From: Lachnospiraceae bacterium | GTDB lineage: Bacteria; Bacillota; Clostridia; Lachnospirales; Lachnospiraceae | Assembly: GCA_017440575.1 (NCBI GenBank) | Contig: JAFSGY010000070.1 | Span: forward strand, 1-43,590 | Direction: 5' to 3' | Length of the DNA: 43,590 nt | Shown here: in pieces, positions 12,629 to 20,630 of the stretch | How positions within the stretch are numbered: position 1 is the first letter of the stretch | Layout: every line of letters begins with the position of its first letter | Position numbers and translations under genes: made by a program | The notes under the pieces: generated by a model | The model's database searches: none | Told to the model about the DNA's origin: nothing | Seen by the model: the letters and a program-made list of their open reading frames with translations, nothing else

Positions 12629-14792
12629 TGCGACCAGGGAAATGATGCAGAAGGCAGCAGCTGATAATGGCGTGGAAGTAAAGGAAAAAGGCTGGAACGG
12701 TAAATGGGAAACAAGGAAATATAAATACAAGTATGCTATATATCTGCGCTGTCAGGAACTTTCCGGCTATTTGAAGATAGCAATATTCACTACAAAAGAC
12801 ATGAAGGATGGGATTGATACACCACGATTTGAACTATTCATCAATCCGGATGGAGAAGAATATATCACCCGTGAATTTGCCAATGGCGAGGAAAAGTGGC
12901 GTAAAGCCATGATTGAGAACTTAGATTATCCTGGGTATGGTTGGGGTTATTTATATAGCCAGAGTCAAAAAGCGGATTGGATTAATGCCGAGGGAGCAAA
13001 GACAATCCGCAATAAGCTCAAAGTAGAAAAGAGTGGTTTTCGTGGCATTTTGGAATATCAGCAAAGGGTTCTGAAGGAGAAAAGAGAAGAAGGCTACAGA
13101 AGGGAAACAGCGCCTTGGGATGCAGATATGGCATTAGTGCCGGAAGTCCCGAACGGCTTTGCTCGTTGGATGCAGAAGAAGGGAGTAGAAGAACACTTTA
13201 TTTTTTACCACTATGATCCTAAAAAGGAAGCAGAAACGGGTTACTGCTCTTATTGTGAGAAACAGGTTCCGGTAATAAAGCCGAGACACAATAAAAAGGC
13301 AAAATGCCCATGCTGTAAGACAGAGATAACCTTCAAGGCAGATGGAAAAATCAAACGGTTAGAGACAACGTATTATGATTTAAAGCTGATACAGAAGATA
13401 GCAGGAGGCTTCGTAATCAGAACCTTTGAAGTTCAGAAAAAATACAGTAACACAACCTATGATAAGCCATATTACATAGTAAAGGAATTTCGGAGAGCGT
13501 TATACAGGGAGGAAGGTATTACCTTGTATTGCATGGAACTGTATAAGAATAAGGAGTACCGCTGGGTAAGACAACGGGGATACTTTGGGATTGGACATTA
13601 TTATTACAGATATGGTTCGTCGAAAGAAGGACTGACCTATCCAACAAATATAGGGAGACTGGCCAAAAGTGAGCTGAAGCATTCTGGATTACCTATCATG
13701 CTTAAGAAAAAGCCAAGGATGGACATTGAAAAATATCTTTATGAAGAAGCAGGCAATCCGGCAATAGAGAAGCTGGTTAAGATTGATATGTTCCGGTTAG
13801 CAGAAGAAATTATGGAATGTAGTTATGATAAAGACCTTTTAAACGAGGAAGGAACTGATTTGGCCAAAATGTTAAAGCTGGACAAGAACCGCCTGAACCG
13901 TCTGAAAAATATGAATGGTGGAATCAACCATATGCGCTGGCTGCAGTTGGAAAAGAAAAACAATACAGCTTATACAGATGATATGATCCGTTACTTTGCA
14001 GATGCGAACCTTGTGCCAAAGAATTTGGAATTCATAAGCCAAAAGATGTCATATCAGAAGATATGGAATTATCTGATGCGGCAGCAGGATTTGACAGAGG
14101 ATAAACCATCACAGATAGTAACGACCTGGCAGGATTATCTCAATATGGCCAAGAAAGCTAAAATGCCGGTAGACAGTGAACAGATATACAAGCCTAAGAA
14201 CCTGGAAGCTAAGCACGCAGAAGCAATTGAGATATTACAGCAGGAAGGATTTAAGAAACAGGCAGAAGAGGTAAGAAAGCGCTTCAAGGATGTAGATAAG
14301 ATTTGTGCAGAGCTTACCAAGTACGAATATGAGTCAGACAAATACTGCATTGTAGCACCAAAGGGCGTAGAGGATATCATCCGTGAAGGAACCATATTAC
14401 AGCATTGCGTACATACCTGTGATTTTTACTGGGATAGAATATGCCATCGTGAAACATATCTGCTGTTCCTGCGTAAGACAGCATCGAAGGATGTGCCATA
14501 TTACACATTGGAGGTAGAACCGGCAGGAAATATCAGACAGAAGCGTACAACAGGAGATAATCAGAACAAGGATTTTGAGGATGCAGTAGGCTTCCTGAAG
14601 AAGTGGCAGAAGGAGATTCAGAAACGATTATCCAAAGAGGATAAGGAGCTAGGGGAAAAGAGCAGCATGCTTCGCAAGAAGGAATATGAGAAGCTTCGCA
14701 AGGATGGTAACAAAGTATGGCATGGAAGACTAGCAGGAAAGCTGTTGGTGGACGTGTTGGAAGAAGATTTTATGGAGGTAGCAAATGGATAA
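12591..14792 (+). CDS. pcfJ: PcfJ-like protein
   Basis: A 733-aa protein of the PcfJ family, named after a gene of the conjugative plasmid pCF10 and frequent in clostridial phages. A zinc-ribbon-like cluster (YCSYCEKQVPVIKP..KAKCPCCKTEITF, about residues 215-245) is followed by a long helical region. The C-terminal EDIIREGTILQHCVHTCDFYWDRICHRETYLLFLR with YYTLEVEP is the conserved PcfJ domain. Its biochemical role is unknown. GAGGT at 12577 precedes the ATG, which lies inside the end of the previous gene. It overlaps the next gene by 8 nt. Confidence 0.85.
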   Translation: MVKEKLRKLRALNATREMMQKAAADNGVEVKEKGWNGKWETRKYKYKYAIYLRCQELSGYLKIAIFTTKDMKDGIDTPRFELFINPDGEEYITREFANGEEKWRKAMIENLDYPGYGWGYLYSQSQKADWINAEGAKTIRNKLKVEKSGFRGILEYQQRVLKEKREEGYRRETAPWDADMALVPEVPNGFARWMQKKGVEEHFIFYHYDPKKEAETGYCSYCEKQVPVIKPRHNKKAKCPCCKTEITFKADGKIKRLETTYYDLKLIQKIAGGFVIRTFEVQKKYSNTTYDKPYYIVKEFRRALYREEGITLYCMELYKNKEYRWVRQRGYFGIGHYYYRYGSSKEGLTYPTNIGRLAKSELKHSGLPIMLKKKPRMDIEKYLYEEAGNPAIEKLVKIDMFRLAEEIMECSYDKDLLNEEGTDLAKMLKLDKNRLNRLKNMNGGINHMRWLQLEKKNNTAYTDDMIRYFADANLVPKNLEFISQKMSYQKIWNYLMRQQDLTEDKPSQIVTTWQDYLNMAKKAKMPVDSEQIYKPKNLEAKHAEAIEILQQEGFKKQAEEVRKRFKDVDKICAELTKYEYESDKYCIVAPKGVEDIIREGTILQHCVHTCDFYWDRICHRETYLLFLRKTASKDVPYYTLEVEPAGNIRQKRTTGDNQNKDFEDAVGFLKKWQKEIQKRLSKEDKELGEKSSMLRKKEYEKLRKDGNKVWHGRLAGKLLVDVLEEDFMEVANG

Positions 14793-16122
14793 TATACAGG
14801 AAATGATACCAGCTGTGGCAGCAGAGCCGGAAATAATCACACATCAGAGCTTTGAACAGCTGGATCAGGAATTACAGTGTGAGCTGGAGAGAGAAGCAGA
14901 AGGCTTCGTGAAGATTGGATATATGCTGAAGATATTCCGTGACACAACGATTTTGGTCAATACGGAATATAAAGATGTAAACGATTATGCCATGAAGAGA
15001 TTCCATCTGGATAAGTCGCAGGTATCAAGATTTACAAGAATCAATGACAGATTTTCAGAGGGCGGTTATTCGGACAAGCTTCAGGATAAATTCCGAGGAT
15101 TGGGATATGCAAAGCTTGCTATTATGCTTCAGCTTCCGGAAGCCATAGCGGACGAGATTACTCCAGCATTTAGTAAATCTGAGGTTTTAGAGATTAAGGA
15201 AGAAATAGACGAAGAGAAGAAAACCTCAGAAATTGAATTACTGTTAGAAACACAGGATACAAAAGTAGCAGAGCAGGACACCAATCTGAAGAAGGTAGTA
15301 TGGCAGATGCTGCATGATAATACCGAACTGTATAAAAAGCTGCATGAACAGGTACAAAAAGCGAAAGCAGAGCAGTTCGTACTAAAAAAAGCAAAGTTAA
15401 GGGAAGATTATCATAATATCCTGGCACCGCAGGGAGAAGGCATTTACAGTGTGCGTATACAGGGAATGGGCAGGATGATGCTGTCTATCAAGGAGACAGG
15501 AAGAGATATAAATCTGATACACGTTCGTTCGGGAGAAAAGGAAGTTTGTACGTGGAATGAGTTAGTTTGTGCGGTAGAGAACTGTATGTGTGAGAATATG
15601 TCAGCTGAAGAATCTTATAAGCACCAATATGGAGAAGAATGGCAGGAAGAGAAAAAAGAGGAAGTTGCACCGGTGCAAAGTTCTGCTACAATTCCAGTCC
15701 CGATTCCTACACCAAAGCCGGAGAAGAAAGCAGAACCGAGAAAACAGTCTAAGGTAAGCAAAGCGCCCGCACCAAAGCCGAAAAAAGAGGAGACGCCGGT
15801 AGCAGTCGAAGAAAAGTACGAGCCATTAGAGGGACAGACTACAGTTGAAGATATTCCAGGAATCGTACCAGAGGAATACAAAGAAACTGTTACTCAGGAA
15901 GAAGAAAACAAGGAAAGTGTTAGTGCAGACCATATAGGTGATGCCACCGAAATGGTATCAGAGGAAACACAGGAGCTTTCGAAAGAAAAGAGAAAATGGC
16001 GAAATGAGTATTTTTGCTTGGTTGCAGAAGCGAATGAAGCCTTACGTAATAAACAGTATGACATTACGATAAAGTACCTACAGGAAGCTATGGAGATGGT
16101 TCGCAATATGCAGGAGTGCTAA
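14785..16122 (+). CDS. ParB-HTH-like phage protein with long linker
   Basis: A 445-aa protein. Residues about 25-130 (FEQLDQELQCELEREAEGFVKIGYMLK..., then VNDYAMKRFHLDKSQVSRFTRINDRFSEGGYSDKL...GLGYAKLAIMLQLP) resemble the helix-turn-helix region of ParB/DUF3102-type proteins. A coiled-coil segment follows near 165-210. A Pro/Lys/Glu-rich linker (about 285-375) includes VAPVQ from the dispersed palindrome and a run of PxP motifs. A C-terminal helical domain (NEYFCLVAEANEALRNKQYDITIKYLQEAME) ends the protein. It may bind DNA during replication. Its start overlaps pcfJ by 8 nt. Confidence 0.6.
   Translation: MDNIQEMIPAVAAEPEIITHQSFEQLDQELQCELEREAEGFVKIGYMLKIFRDTTILVNTEYKDVNDYAMKRFHLDKSQVSRFTRINDRFSEGGYSDKLQDKFRGLGYAKLAIMLQLPEAIADEITPAFSKSEVLEIKEEIDEEKKTSEIELLLETQDTKVAEQDTNLKKVVWQMLHDNTELYKKLHEQVQKAKAEQFVLKKAKLREDYHNILAPQGEGIYSVRIQGMGRMMLSIKETGRDINLIHVRSGEKEVCTWNELVCAVENCMCENMSAEESYKHQYGEEWQEEKKEEVAPVQSSATIPVPIPTPKPEKKAEPRKQSKVSKAPAPKPKKEETPVAVEEKYEPLEGQTTVEDIPGIVPEEYKETVTQEEENKESVSADHIGDATEMVSEETQELSKEKRKWRNEYFCLVAEANEALRNKQYDITIKYLQEAMEMVRNMQEC
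15664..15678. repeat. Dispersed palindrome inside a gene
   Basis: GTTGCACCGGTGCAA, containing the perfect 14-bp core, is read in frame as VAPVQ at the start of the Pro-rich linker. Confidence 0.9.
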
Positions 16123-16142
16123 AAGTACGGATTGGAGGAAGC

Positions 16143-16415
16143 ATGGGGAAGAAAGCATATTACAACGTATATGAGGATGACAGATTAATCATGGAGAATG
16201 TAACAAGGAAAGAGATTACAGAACAGCTACCATGTTCCCTCAGGAGCTTGGAACATTACCTTGGCAGCAGGAAAAAGATGGATGGTAAATACAGCTTTGA
16301 ACTTTCCGAAAAAGAAGTAAAATCAGTTTTTGAAGAAAAGTGGGATGAAGCGGTAGCACCATTTAAAAGGGTGAAGTGGAGCAAGACGGAGGGGCGGAAG
16401 TTGTCTGTTTTTTAG
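16143..16415 (+). CDS. Small hypothetical phage protein
   Basis: A 90-aa protein (MGKKAYYNVYEDDRLIMENVTRKEITEQL..). The GGAGG at 16134-16138 sets the ATG at 16143; the longer frame from 16116 is rejected. The pattern ENVTRKEITEQLPCSLRSLEHYLG suggests a small helix-turn-helix that may recognise DNA, followed by a basic tail. It ends at the first copy of the linker repeat (TAGATAGAAATTTGACGGAG). Confidence 0.6.
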   Translation: MGKKAYYNVYEDDRLIMENVTRKEITEQLPCSLRSLEHYLGSRKKMDGKYSFELSEKEVKSVFEEKWDEAVAPFKRVKWSKTEGRKLSVF

Positions 16416-16440
16416 ATAGAAATTTGACGGAGGAATGCAG

Positions 16441-16845
16441 ATGGAAAAATTAAAATACAAAGAATGTGAAAAATGTGAAGATTGGAATGGCTGTGTTCAG
16501 AAATGTTTTGACACATGCTGTAAGCCTATGGATGCTTGGGATGAATTTAATAAATATAAGCAGCTAGAGGAACAAGGATTACTATTTCAGTTATCTTGCA
16601 AGGTAGGAGACACAGTTTATTATCCACAAAAAGATATTGATTATATTTTTCCGGTCAGAATTTCACAAATTATCATATCTGATTTGGGAGATGGGAAGTA
16701 TTGTGTGCAGTATAACGGCTGCTTCTTTGATTCCAATAATGACCCGTACCAAGAGTTTGAATTTGACAAGGACGATTTCGGCAAAACAGTATTTACTAAG
16801 CAATTTGCAGCCGAGATGAAGTTGAGAGAGTTAAAAAATAACTAG
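16441..16845 (+). CDS. Cys-rich small phage protein
   Basis: A 134-aa protein with an N-terminal cysteine cluster (YKECEKCEDWNGCVQKCFDTCC) that could hold zinc, followed by a beta-rich domain (LSCKVGDTVYYPQKDIDYIFPVRISQI) and a C-terminal DDFGKTVFTKQFAAEMKLRELK. The last motif is a common ending among Firmicute phage proteins of unknown function. The ATG at 16441 has CGGAGG seven nt upstream; the ATG at 16435 is too close. Confidence 0.7.
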   Translation: MEKLKYKECEKCEDWNGCVQKCFDTCCKPMDAWDEFNKYKQLEEQGLLFQLSCKVGDTVYYPQKDIDYIFPVRISQIIISDLGDGKYCVQYNGCFFDSNNDPYQEFEFDKDDFGKTVFTKQFAAEMKLRELKNN

Positions 16846-16866
16846 GAATTTAGTGAGGTAATATGC

Positions 16867-16965
16867 ATGACAGACGAAGAAATAGAAAAAATTATTTTAG
16901 TTATCAAAAAGAAAAAAGAGATAACAAGAGCTTTAAGAAATATTATAGCTTTGTTGCTTAGTTAG
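16867..16965 (+). CDS. Tiny phage protein (32 aa)
   Basis: A short ORF (MTDEEIEKIILVIKKKKEI...) with GTGAGGT upstream, preceded and followed by the same TAGGAATTT linker as its neighbours. The linker and start signal suggest that it is a real cassette gene. It is amphipathic and helical; the function is unknown. Confidence 0.55.
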   Translation: MTDEEIEKIILVIKKKKEITRALRNIIALLLS

Positions 16966-16983
16966 GAATTTGATGGAGGGAAC

Positions 16984-17466
16984 ATGAGCAATAGACCGGA
17001 AATTACAAAAAATCTTTCGTTGGCATTGGAAAGACATATAAACCCTAAGAAAGATACAAGAATTTATATAGCAAGAGAAGTTACGTTTGATTATTCCACG
17101 GGACATCCTGTGCGAGTGGATTATATGAGATTTAAGCCAGTTAATAACACGGTTTCAGGAATTGAAAAAGGAGATTTTTACTGTTATGAGGTTAAATCTT
17201 CGGTAGAGGATTTTCACAGCAAGAACGGACACAATTTCATTGGAGATTATAACTACTATGTTATGCCAAGAGATGTATATGAAAAGGTGCAGAGAGAAGT
17301 TCCGTGGAAAGTAGGTGTATTTGTATCTTCCATGGAAGAGTGCGAAGGGCTTTTAACCTTAACGCAAGTAAAGAAAGCAAGGCGCAGCGACAGAGAAAGA
17401 CCTGTATCTGAAATGCTCCTGATGATGTTTAGGTCGGCGGCAAGGGATAGAAGATCATTACAATAG
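16984..17466 (+). CDS. MmcB-like / PD-(D/E)XK-type DNA repair protein
   Basis: A 160-aa protein. Residues about 40-110 (GHPVRVDYMRFKP..., GDFYCYEVKSSVEDFHSKNGHNFIGDYNYYVMPRDVYEKV and VPWKVGVF) have the order of a PD-(D/E)XK nuclease: Asp in VDYM and the ExK pair in YEVKSS. This resembles the MmcB-type repair family. The remaining tail is basic. GATGGAGGG precedes the ATG. It is one of the cassette genes separated by TAGGAATTT linkers. Confidence 0.75.
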   Translation: MSNRPEITKNLSLALERHINPKKDTRIYIAREVTFDYSTGHPVRVDYMRFKPVNNTVSGIEKGDFYCYEVKSSVEDFHSKNGHNFIGDYNYYVMPRDVYEKVQREVPWKVGVFVSSMEECEGLLTLTQVKKARRSDRERPVSEMLLMMFRSAARDRRSLQ

Positions 17467-17487
17467 GAATTTTATGAGGGAATATAT

Positions 17488-17652
17488 ATGGATAAACAAA
17501 AATTGATTGATATAACACATGAGATTACAGATGACTTAGAAAAGGAAGCAAATGCAAAATTGGCAGAAGCTAAAATATATCATGAAGGTTACATACAAGC
17601 GTGCGAGGATTATGGCAAACGTATAAGACAAGCTGTTTATAAATCGGAATAG
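17488..17652 (+). CDS. Tiny phage protein (54 aa)
   Basis: A helical, charged protein (MDKQKLIDITHEITDDLEKEANAK..) with TGAGGG upstream at 17475-17480. Its TAG stop is again part of a TAGGAATTT linker. No family is recognised. Confidence 0.6.
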   Translation: MDKQKLIDITHEITDDLEKEANAKLAEAKIYHEGYIQACEDYGKRIRQAVYKSE

Positions 17653-17673
17653 GAATTTAGCAAAGGAGCGAAA

Positions 17674-17841
17674 ATGAAAACAATAACAGTATTAAAAATA
17701 TTGAAAAGATATGAAAAAAGTCTTTCTGTAATGGAAAATGAAGCATTAAGAGATTCGTGTACAACGGATGCAGAACATTACAGAAATGATAAAGTAGCAA
17801 TGCAGGAAGCAATTAAGATTATTGAAAGGAGTAATGCCTAA
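17674..17841 (+). CDS. Tiny phage protein (55 aa)
   Basis: A helical protein (MKTITVLKILKRYEKSLSVMENEAL...) with AAAGGAG at 17663-17669. It is the last member of the linker-separated run and ends 2 nt before the first hairpin of structured element C. No family is recognised. Confidence 0.6.
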   Translation: MKTITVLKILKRYEKSLSVMENEALRDSCTTDAEHYRNDKVAMQEAIKIIERSNA

Positions 17842-17843
17842 AT

Positions 17844-17960
17844 CCTCGTAGACGAGGTTTGTGCAAGATTAGTATGGTGAATTGCACAGTGAAATATAGC
17901 GGAGTGACTATGAAACCGAGTCGATTACTATATTTCCACTGCCGAATGATTTGGCAAGTG
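17844..17960 (+). ncRNA. Structured element C upstream of PAPS-reductase-like gene
   Basis: Hairpins in series: CCTCG-TAGA-CGAGG (17844-17857), TGTGCAA/TTGCACA (17860-17866, 17882-17888), GAAATATAG/CTATATTTC (17891-17899, 17928-17936) enclosing GACT/AGTC, and CACT-GCC/GGC-AGTG (17937-17943, 17953-17960). It could be a regulatory leader for the gene at 17967 or a free RNA. It does not clearly match elements A or B. Confidence 0.5.
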
Positions 17961-17966
17961 GTAGGT

Positions 17967-18710
17967 ATGATTTATATAGCAAGTAATAGTAACGGAAAAG
18001 ATAGTTTATGGATGATTTTAGAATTGATAAGACGTAAATATCCACTAGATGTAGTGTTGTTTTTTGATGGTGGTAAAGAGTTTCAAGCAATTTATGATAT
18101 TTGGGAGCGTGTCAAAAAGATTCTTGATGCTAATGGTATCAAGTGGGATGTTGTAAGACCAGATTATGATTTTGATTATTGTTTCTCAGAAAAGAAAATC
18201 AACACAAGAGACGGTTCAGATAAATACGGTTATTCTTGGTGTGGTGGCGTATGCAGATGGATGACAGAATACAAAACAAAAGCAATTAAAGATTATTATA
18301 AAACACATTATCACAATGAAGTAATCGTTGAATATGTTGGGATTGCAGTAGATGAATTAGACCGAGTAAAAGCACCGACAAAAAAAGGAAATTTGATTAA
18401 GAAATATCCTTTAATTGAATGGGGCTATAAAGAAAATGACTGCTTTGTAGGATGCTATAAAGCAGGATTTGATTGGAAAGAACCAAATACAGATATTTCT
18501 CTTTATCAAATTTTAGATAGAGTATCGTGTTGGTGCTGTGGTAATAAAAATCTTAATGAACTTAGAAACATATATCAAAATCTGCCTGAATATTGGGAGC
18601 GTTTGAAAGAAATGCAAAACAAAACAGATAAACCATTTAAAAGCTATGGAACTATCTTTGAGTTAGAAGAAAGATTTAAAAAAGAGTTGGCTGATATTCA
18701 ACAAAACTGA
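17967..18710 (+). CDS. PAPS reductase-family (PP-loop) protein
   Basis: A 247-aa protein with the PP-loop motif near the N-terminus (IYIASNSNGKDSLWMIL, a SxGKDS variant), then LDVVLFFDGGKEFQAIYDIWERVKKIL and SDKYGYSWCGGVCRWMTEYKTKAI. A Cys pair CWCCGNKN lies near residue 195 in a region usual for phage members of the phosphoadenosine phosphosulfate reductase family. These phage proteins use an adenylating fold but their substrates are unknown; DndC is a distant relative. The start is set at 17967 because the longer frame from 17859 covers structured element C; 17946 is an alternative. Confidence 0.75.
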   Translation: MIYIASNSNGKDSLWMILELIRRKYPLDVVLFFDGGKEFQAIYDIWERVKKILDANGIKWDVVRPDYDFDYCFSEKKINTRDGSDKYGYSWCGGVCRWMTEYKTKAIKDYYKTHYHNEVIVEYVGIAVDELDRVKAPTKKGNLIKKYPLIEWGYKENDCFVGCYKAGFDWKEPNTDISLYQILDRVSCWCCGNKNLNELRNIYQNLPEYWERLKEMQNKTDKPFKSYGTIFELEERFKKELADIQQN

Positions 18711-18729
18711 AATTCAAGGAGTGAACATA

Positions 18730-18900
18730 ATGCAGAATGAAGATGATATTGTCCCGTATCCAGAATACCCTGGAGTAACAATAAAAGATATTCGTTCCTT
18801 ACATGGAAGGAATATGAAACCAATGACAGATAAAGAAAAGGCAGAATTAATTTATATGTTCCAAGAATGCGAAGAACAGGAGAACAAAGATACAATTTAG
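18730..18900 (+). CDS. Tiny phage protein (56 aa)
   Basis: An acidic protein (MQNEDDIVPYPEYPGVTIKD..) with AAGGAGTG at 18717-18724. It ends the early rightward operon just before a hairpin. No family is recognised. Confidence 0.6.
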   Translation: MQNEDDIVPYPEYPGVTIKDIRSLHGRNMKPMTDKEKAELIYMFQECEEQENKDTI

Positions 18901-18946
18901 AAATAAAAAAGCGATAGACACACCGACCAAAGTACCTCTATCGCTT
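18901..18946 (-). terminator. Hairpin with T run on the minus strand
   Basis: AAGCGATAG/CTATCGCTT (18909-18917, 18938-18946) has an A-rich stretch at 18901-18910, so the terminator signature is on the minus strand. No leftward gene lies nearby; it may stop antisense transcription into the early operon. Confidence 0.55.
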
Positions 18947-19016
18947 AGACATTAAGCCTGAGGACATTATAACATAATGACTTTCCTTGGGCAAGAGACA
19001 ACGGAGGAAAGACAGC

Positions 19017-20036
19017 ATGAATACGAAAGAAAAACTGAAGAACGATATACTTGTAGGAATGAGAATGTATTTAGAACCGGCAATCATGGCTATATTAGAG
19101 GCAGTTATTGTAAAAGCCGTTCAGAATGTGGAAATGACAGAAATAGAAACTCTGCCGGCAGCAGTCGATGATACGAACAGATACATAATTGAATTGTTTA
19201 TGGCACGTAAGGCAACAAAGCTTAAAAAAAGTACAGTAGAAGCCTATATGCATACAATCCGCGAATTTGTCGCCTTGGTCAATAAGCCGTTGAATAAGGT
19301 GAGTGAGTGCGATGTAGAGTGCTATTTATACCGCAAAAAGCAGTTGAACAATAACAATACTTCTCTGAATAATCTTCGTAGAAATCTATCTGCATTCTTC
19401 ACATGGATGAGAAAGGTTAAAATAATCGGTGATAATCCCTGTGATGGCGTAGAACCATTTAAGCAGGTGGAAAAGCCAATAGATTATCTGGAACCAACAG
19501 ACGTTGAGAAGATTAAGCAGGGTTGCAAGTATAAGCGTGACAGGGCTATTTTGGAATTTATGCGTTGTACAGCAATGCGAAGAGGAGAAGTGCCTCAGGT
19601 AAGGATTAATGATATTGATTTTTCAACAGGAAAGATAGTGATATATGGTCACAAAGCAAGCAGATACCGCACTGTATTATTAGACAGGCTTGCAATGCAT
19701 TTCATTAATGAGTATCTAAAGGAGCGTGGGGTAACGCAGCAAAGCACAGAGCCTTTGTTTACACACCTGAGAGGGGATAAGACAAAGGTATTGGAAGCAG
19801 AAGGAGTATATGCGGCTATTAAAACAATAGCTGGTCGTTCTAAGATTGATAGGAGAGTTTATCCGCACATCTTTAGAAAGACAACCGCAACCAATATCTG
19901 TAAGCGTGGAGGAAGTGAGGATGCAGTAGGAGAGTATTTAGGACATGCACCGAAGAATGTAACAGGAAAGCATTATATTGGAAAGACAGATAGATATGTA
20001 GAACAAATCTTTCATAATTACGTTGAGGCAGTATAG
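19017..20036 (+). CDS. Tyrosine recombinase (XerC/D-like), second recombinase
   Basis: A 339-aa tyrosine recombinase. A SAM-like N-terminal core-binding domain (YIIELFMARKATKLKKSTVEAYMHTIREFV...) precedes the catalytic domain. The catalytic residues are visible: Arg in CTAMRRGEV, Lys near YGHKASRYRT, HxxR in PHIFRKTT, His in YLGHAP, and the Tyr in GKHYIG. CGGAGGA sets the ATG at 19017, and the longer frame from 18987 is rejected. The integrase of this prophage is the serine enzyme, so this one probably has another job: resolving multimers, controlling a DNA rearrangement, or late-gene regulation as its position next to the terminase suggests. It is the best candidate in the window for flipping the cassette at 37789-38462. 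Confidence 0.9.
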   Translation: MNTKEKLKNDILVGMRMYLEPAIMAILEAVIVKAVQNVEMTEIETLPAAVDDTNRYIIELFMARKATKLKKSTVEAYMHTIREFVALVNKPLNKVSECDVECYLYRKKQLNNNNTSLNNLRRNLSAFFTWMRKVKIIGDNPCDGVEPFKQVEKPIDYLEPTDVEKIKQGCKYKRDRAILEFMRCTAMRRGEVPQVRINDIDFSTGKIVIYGHKASRYRTVLLDRLAMHFINEYLKERGVTQQSTEPLFTHLRGDKTKVLEAEGVYAAIKTIAGRSKIDRRVYPHIFRKTTATNICKRGGSEDAVGEYLGHAPKNVTGKHYIGKTDRYVEQIFHNYVEAV

Positions 20037-20058
20037 CACAGATTGAAGGAGGGATATT

Positions 20059-20361
20059 ATGGAGGGGAAGATAAATCCAAGATTTGTTACATGGGAAGAA
20101 TATGGAATAAGTAAAAAAAGGTATAAGGAACTTAAGGACATTTGTTCCAGTGGACAAGCAGAAGATAAGGTATTGCATGCCGCTCGCAAAGCGAATAGTG
20201 ATATTGCAGAGCACATAGTAGAATCTGTGAAGAAGAATAAGAGTTACGAAAAAATAGAATATGATAATAAATTAGGGAGAATACCTTGTGGAAGAACTGA
20301 TTTCTATGGATATAGGAGACTGTTCTATCATCTGCTAGATGAGGACTTAAAATTTGAATAA
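20059..20361 (+). CDS. Small pre-terminase phage protein (possible late regulator)
   Basis: A 100-aa protein (PRFVTWEEYGISKKRYKELKDICSSG... with CGRTDFYGYRRLFYHLLDEDL at the end). Proteins with this layout are common just before the terminase in clostridial phages. Position suggests an ArpU/RinA-like late regulator, but no such domain is recognisable. GGAGGG precedes the ATG. It follows the tyrosine recombinase by 22 nt in the same direction. Confidence 0.65.
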   Translation: MEGKINPRFVTWEEYGISKKRYKELKDICSSGQAEDKVLHAARKANSDIAEHIVESVKKNKSYEKIEYDNKLGRIPCGRTDFYGYRRLFYHLLDEDLKFE

Positions 20362-20392
20362 AAAGTTAGTTAAGTAGGTAAGGTGAAAATAA

Positions 20393-20574
20393 ATGGAAAC
20401 TACAGTAACAGTGGATATTATGACGGAAAAGACAGACAAGGAGTACAAAGAGATATTCCAACTTTATCAGTTATGCATATAAATGTTGAGCAAAAAGAAA
20501 TCATTGTATTAAATACCATACGAGGCGAAAGGGCAAAAGGTATTTATGAAGAACTGACAGGTTTATTTGGGTAA
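20393..20574 (+). pseudogene. Small gene, apparently frameshifted
   Basis: The ATG at 20393 with AAGGTG upstream opens METTVTVDIMTEKTDKEYKE and stops at 20482. A second frame (from about 20474 to 20574) continues with INVEQKEIIVLNTIRGERAKGIYEELTGLFG. Together they look like one small protein of the type TVTVD...EYKEIFQLYQL followed by a helical end, broken by a frameshift near 20475. Two overlapping tiny ORFs, or a GTG start at 20383 for the second frame, are alternatives. Confidence 0.4.
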
Positions 20575-20590
20575 AATAAAAATACGAATC

Positions 20591-20622
20591 TAAATAAAAA
20601 CCGAGTATGTTAACATACTCGG
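20591..20622 (-). terminator. Leftward terminator of the 74-aa gene
   Basis: CCGAGTATG-TTAA-CATACTCGG (20601-20622) is a perfect palindrome. On the minus strand it is followed by TTTTTATTTA, as expected for the leftward gene that ends at 20631. Confidence 0.8.
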
Positions 20623-20630
20623 TAGAATAA

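Noticed and set aside
17859-17966. N-terminal extension of the PAPS-reductase-like protein
   Set aside because: The stretch is a series of hairpins, and the conserved PP-loop begins directly after the ATG at 17967.
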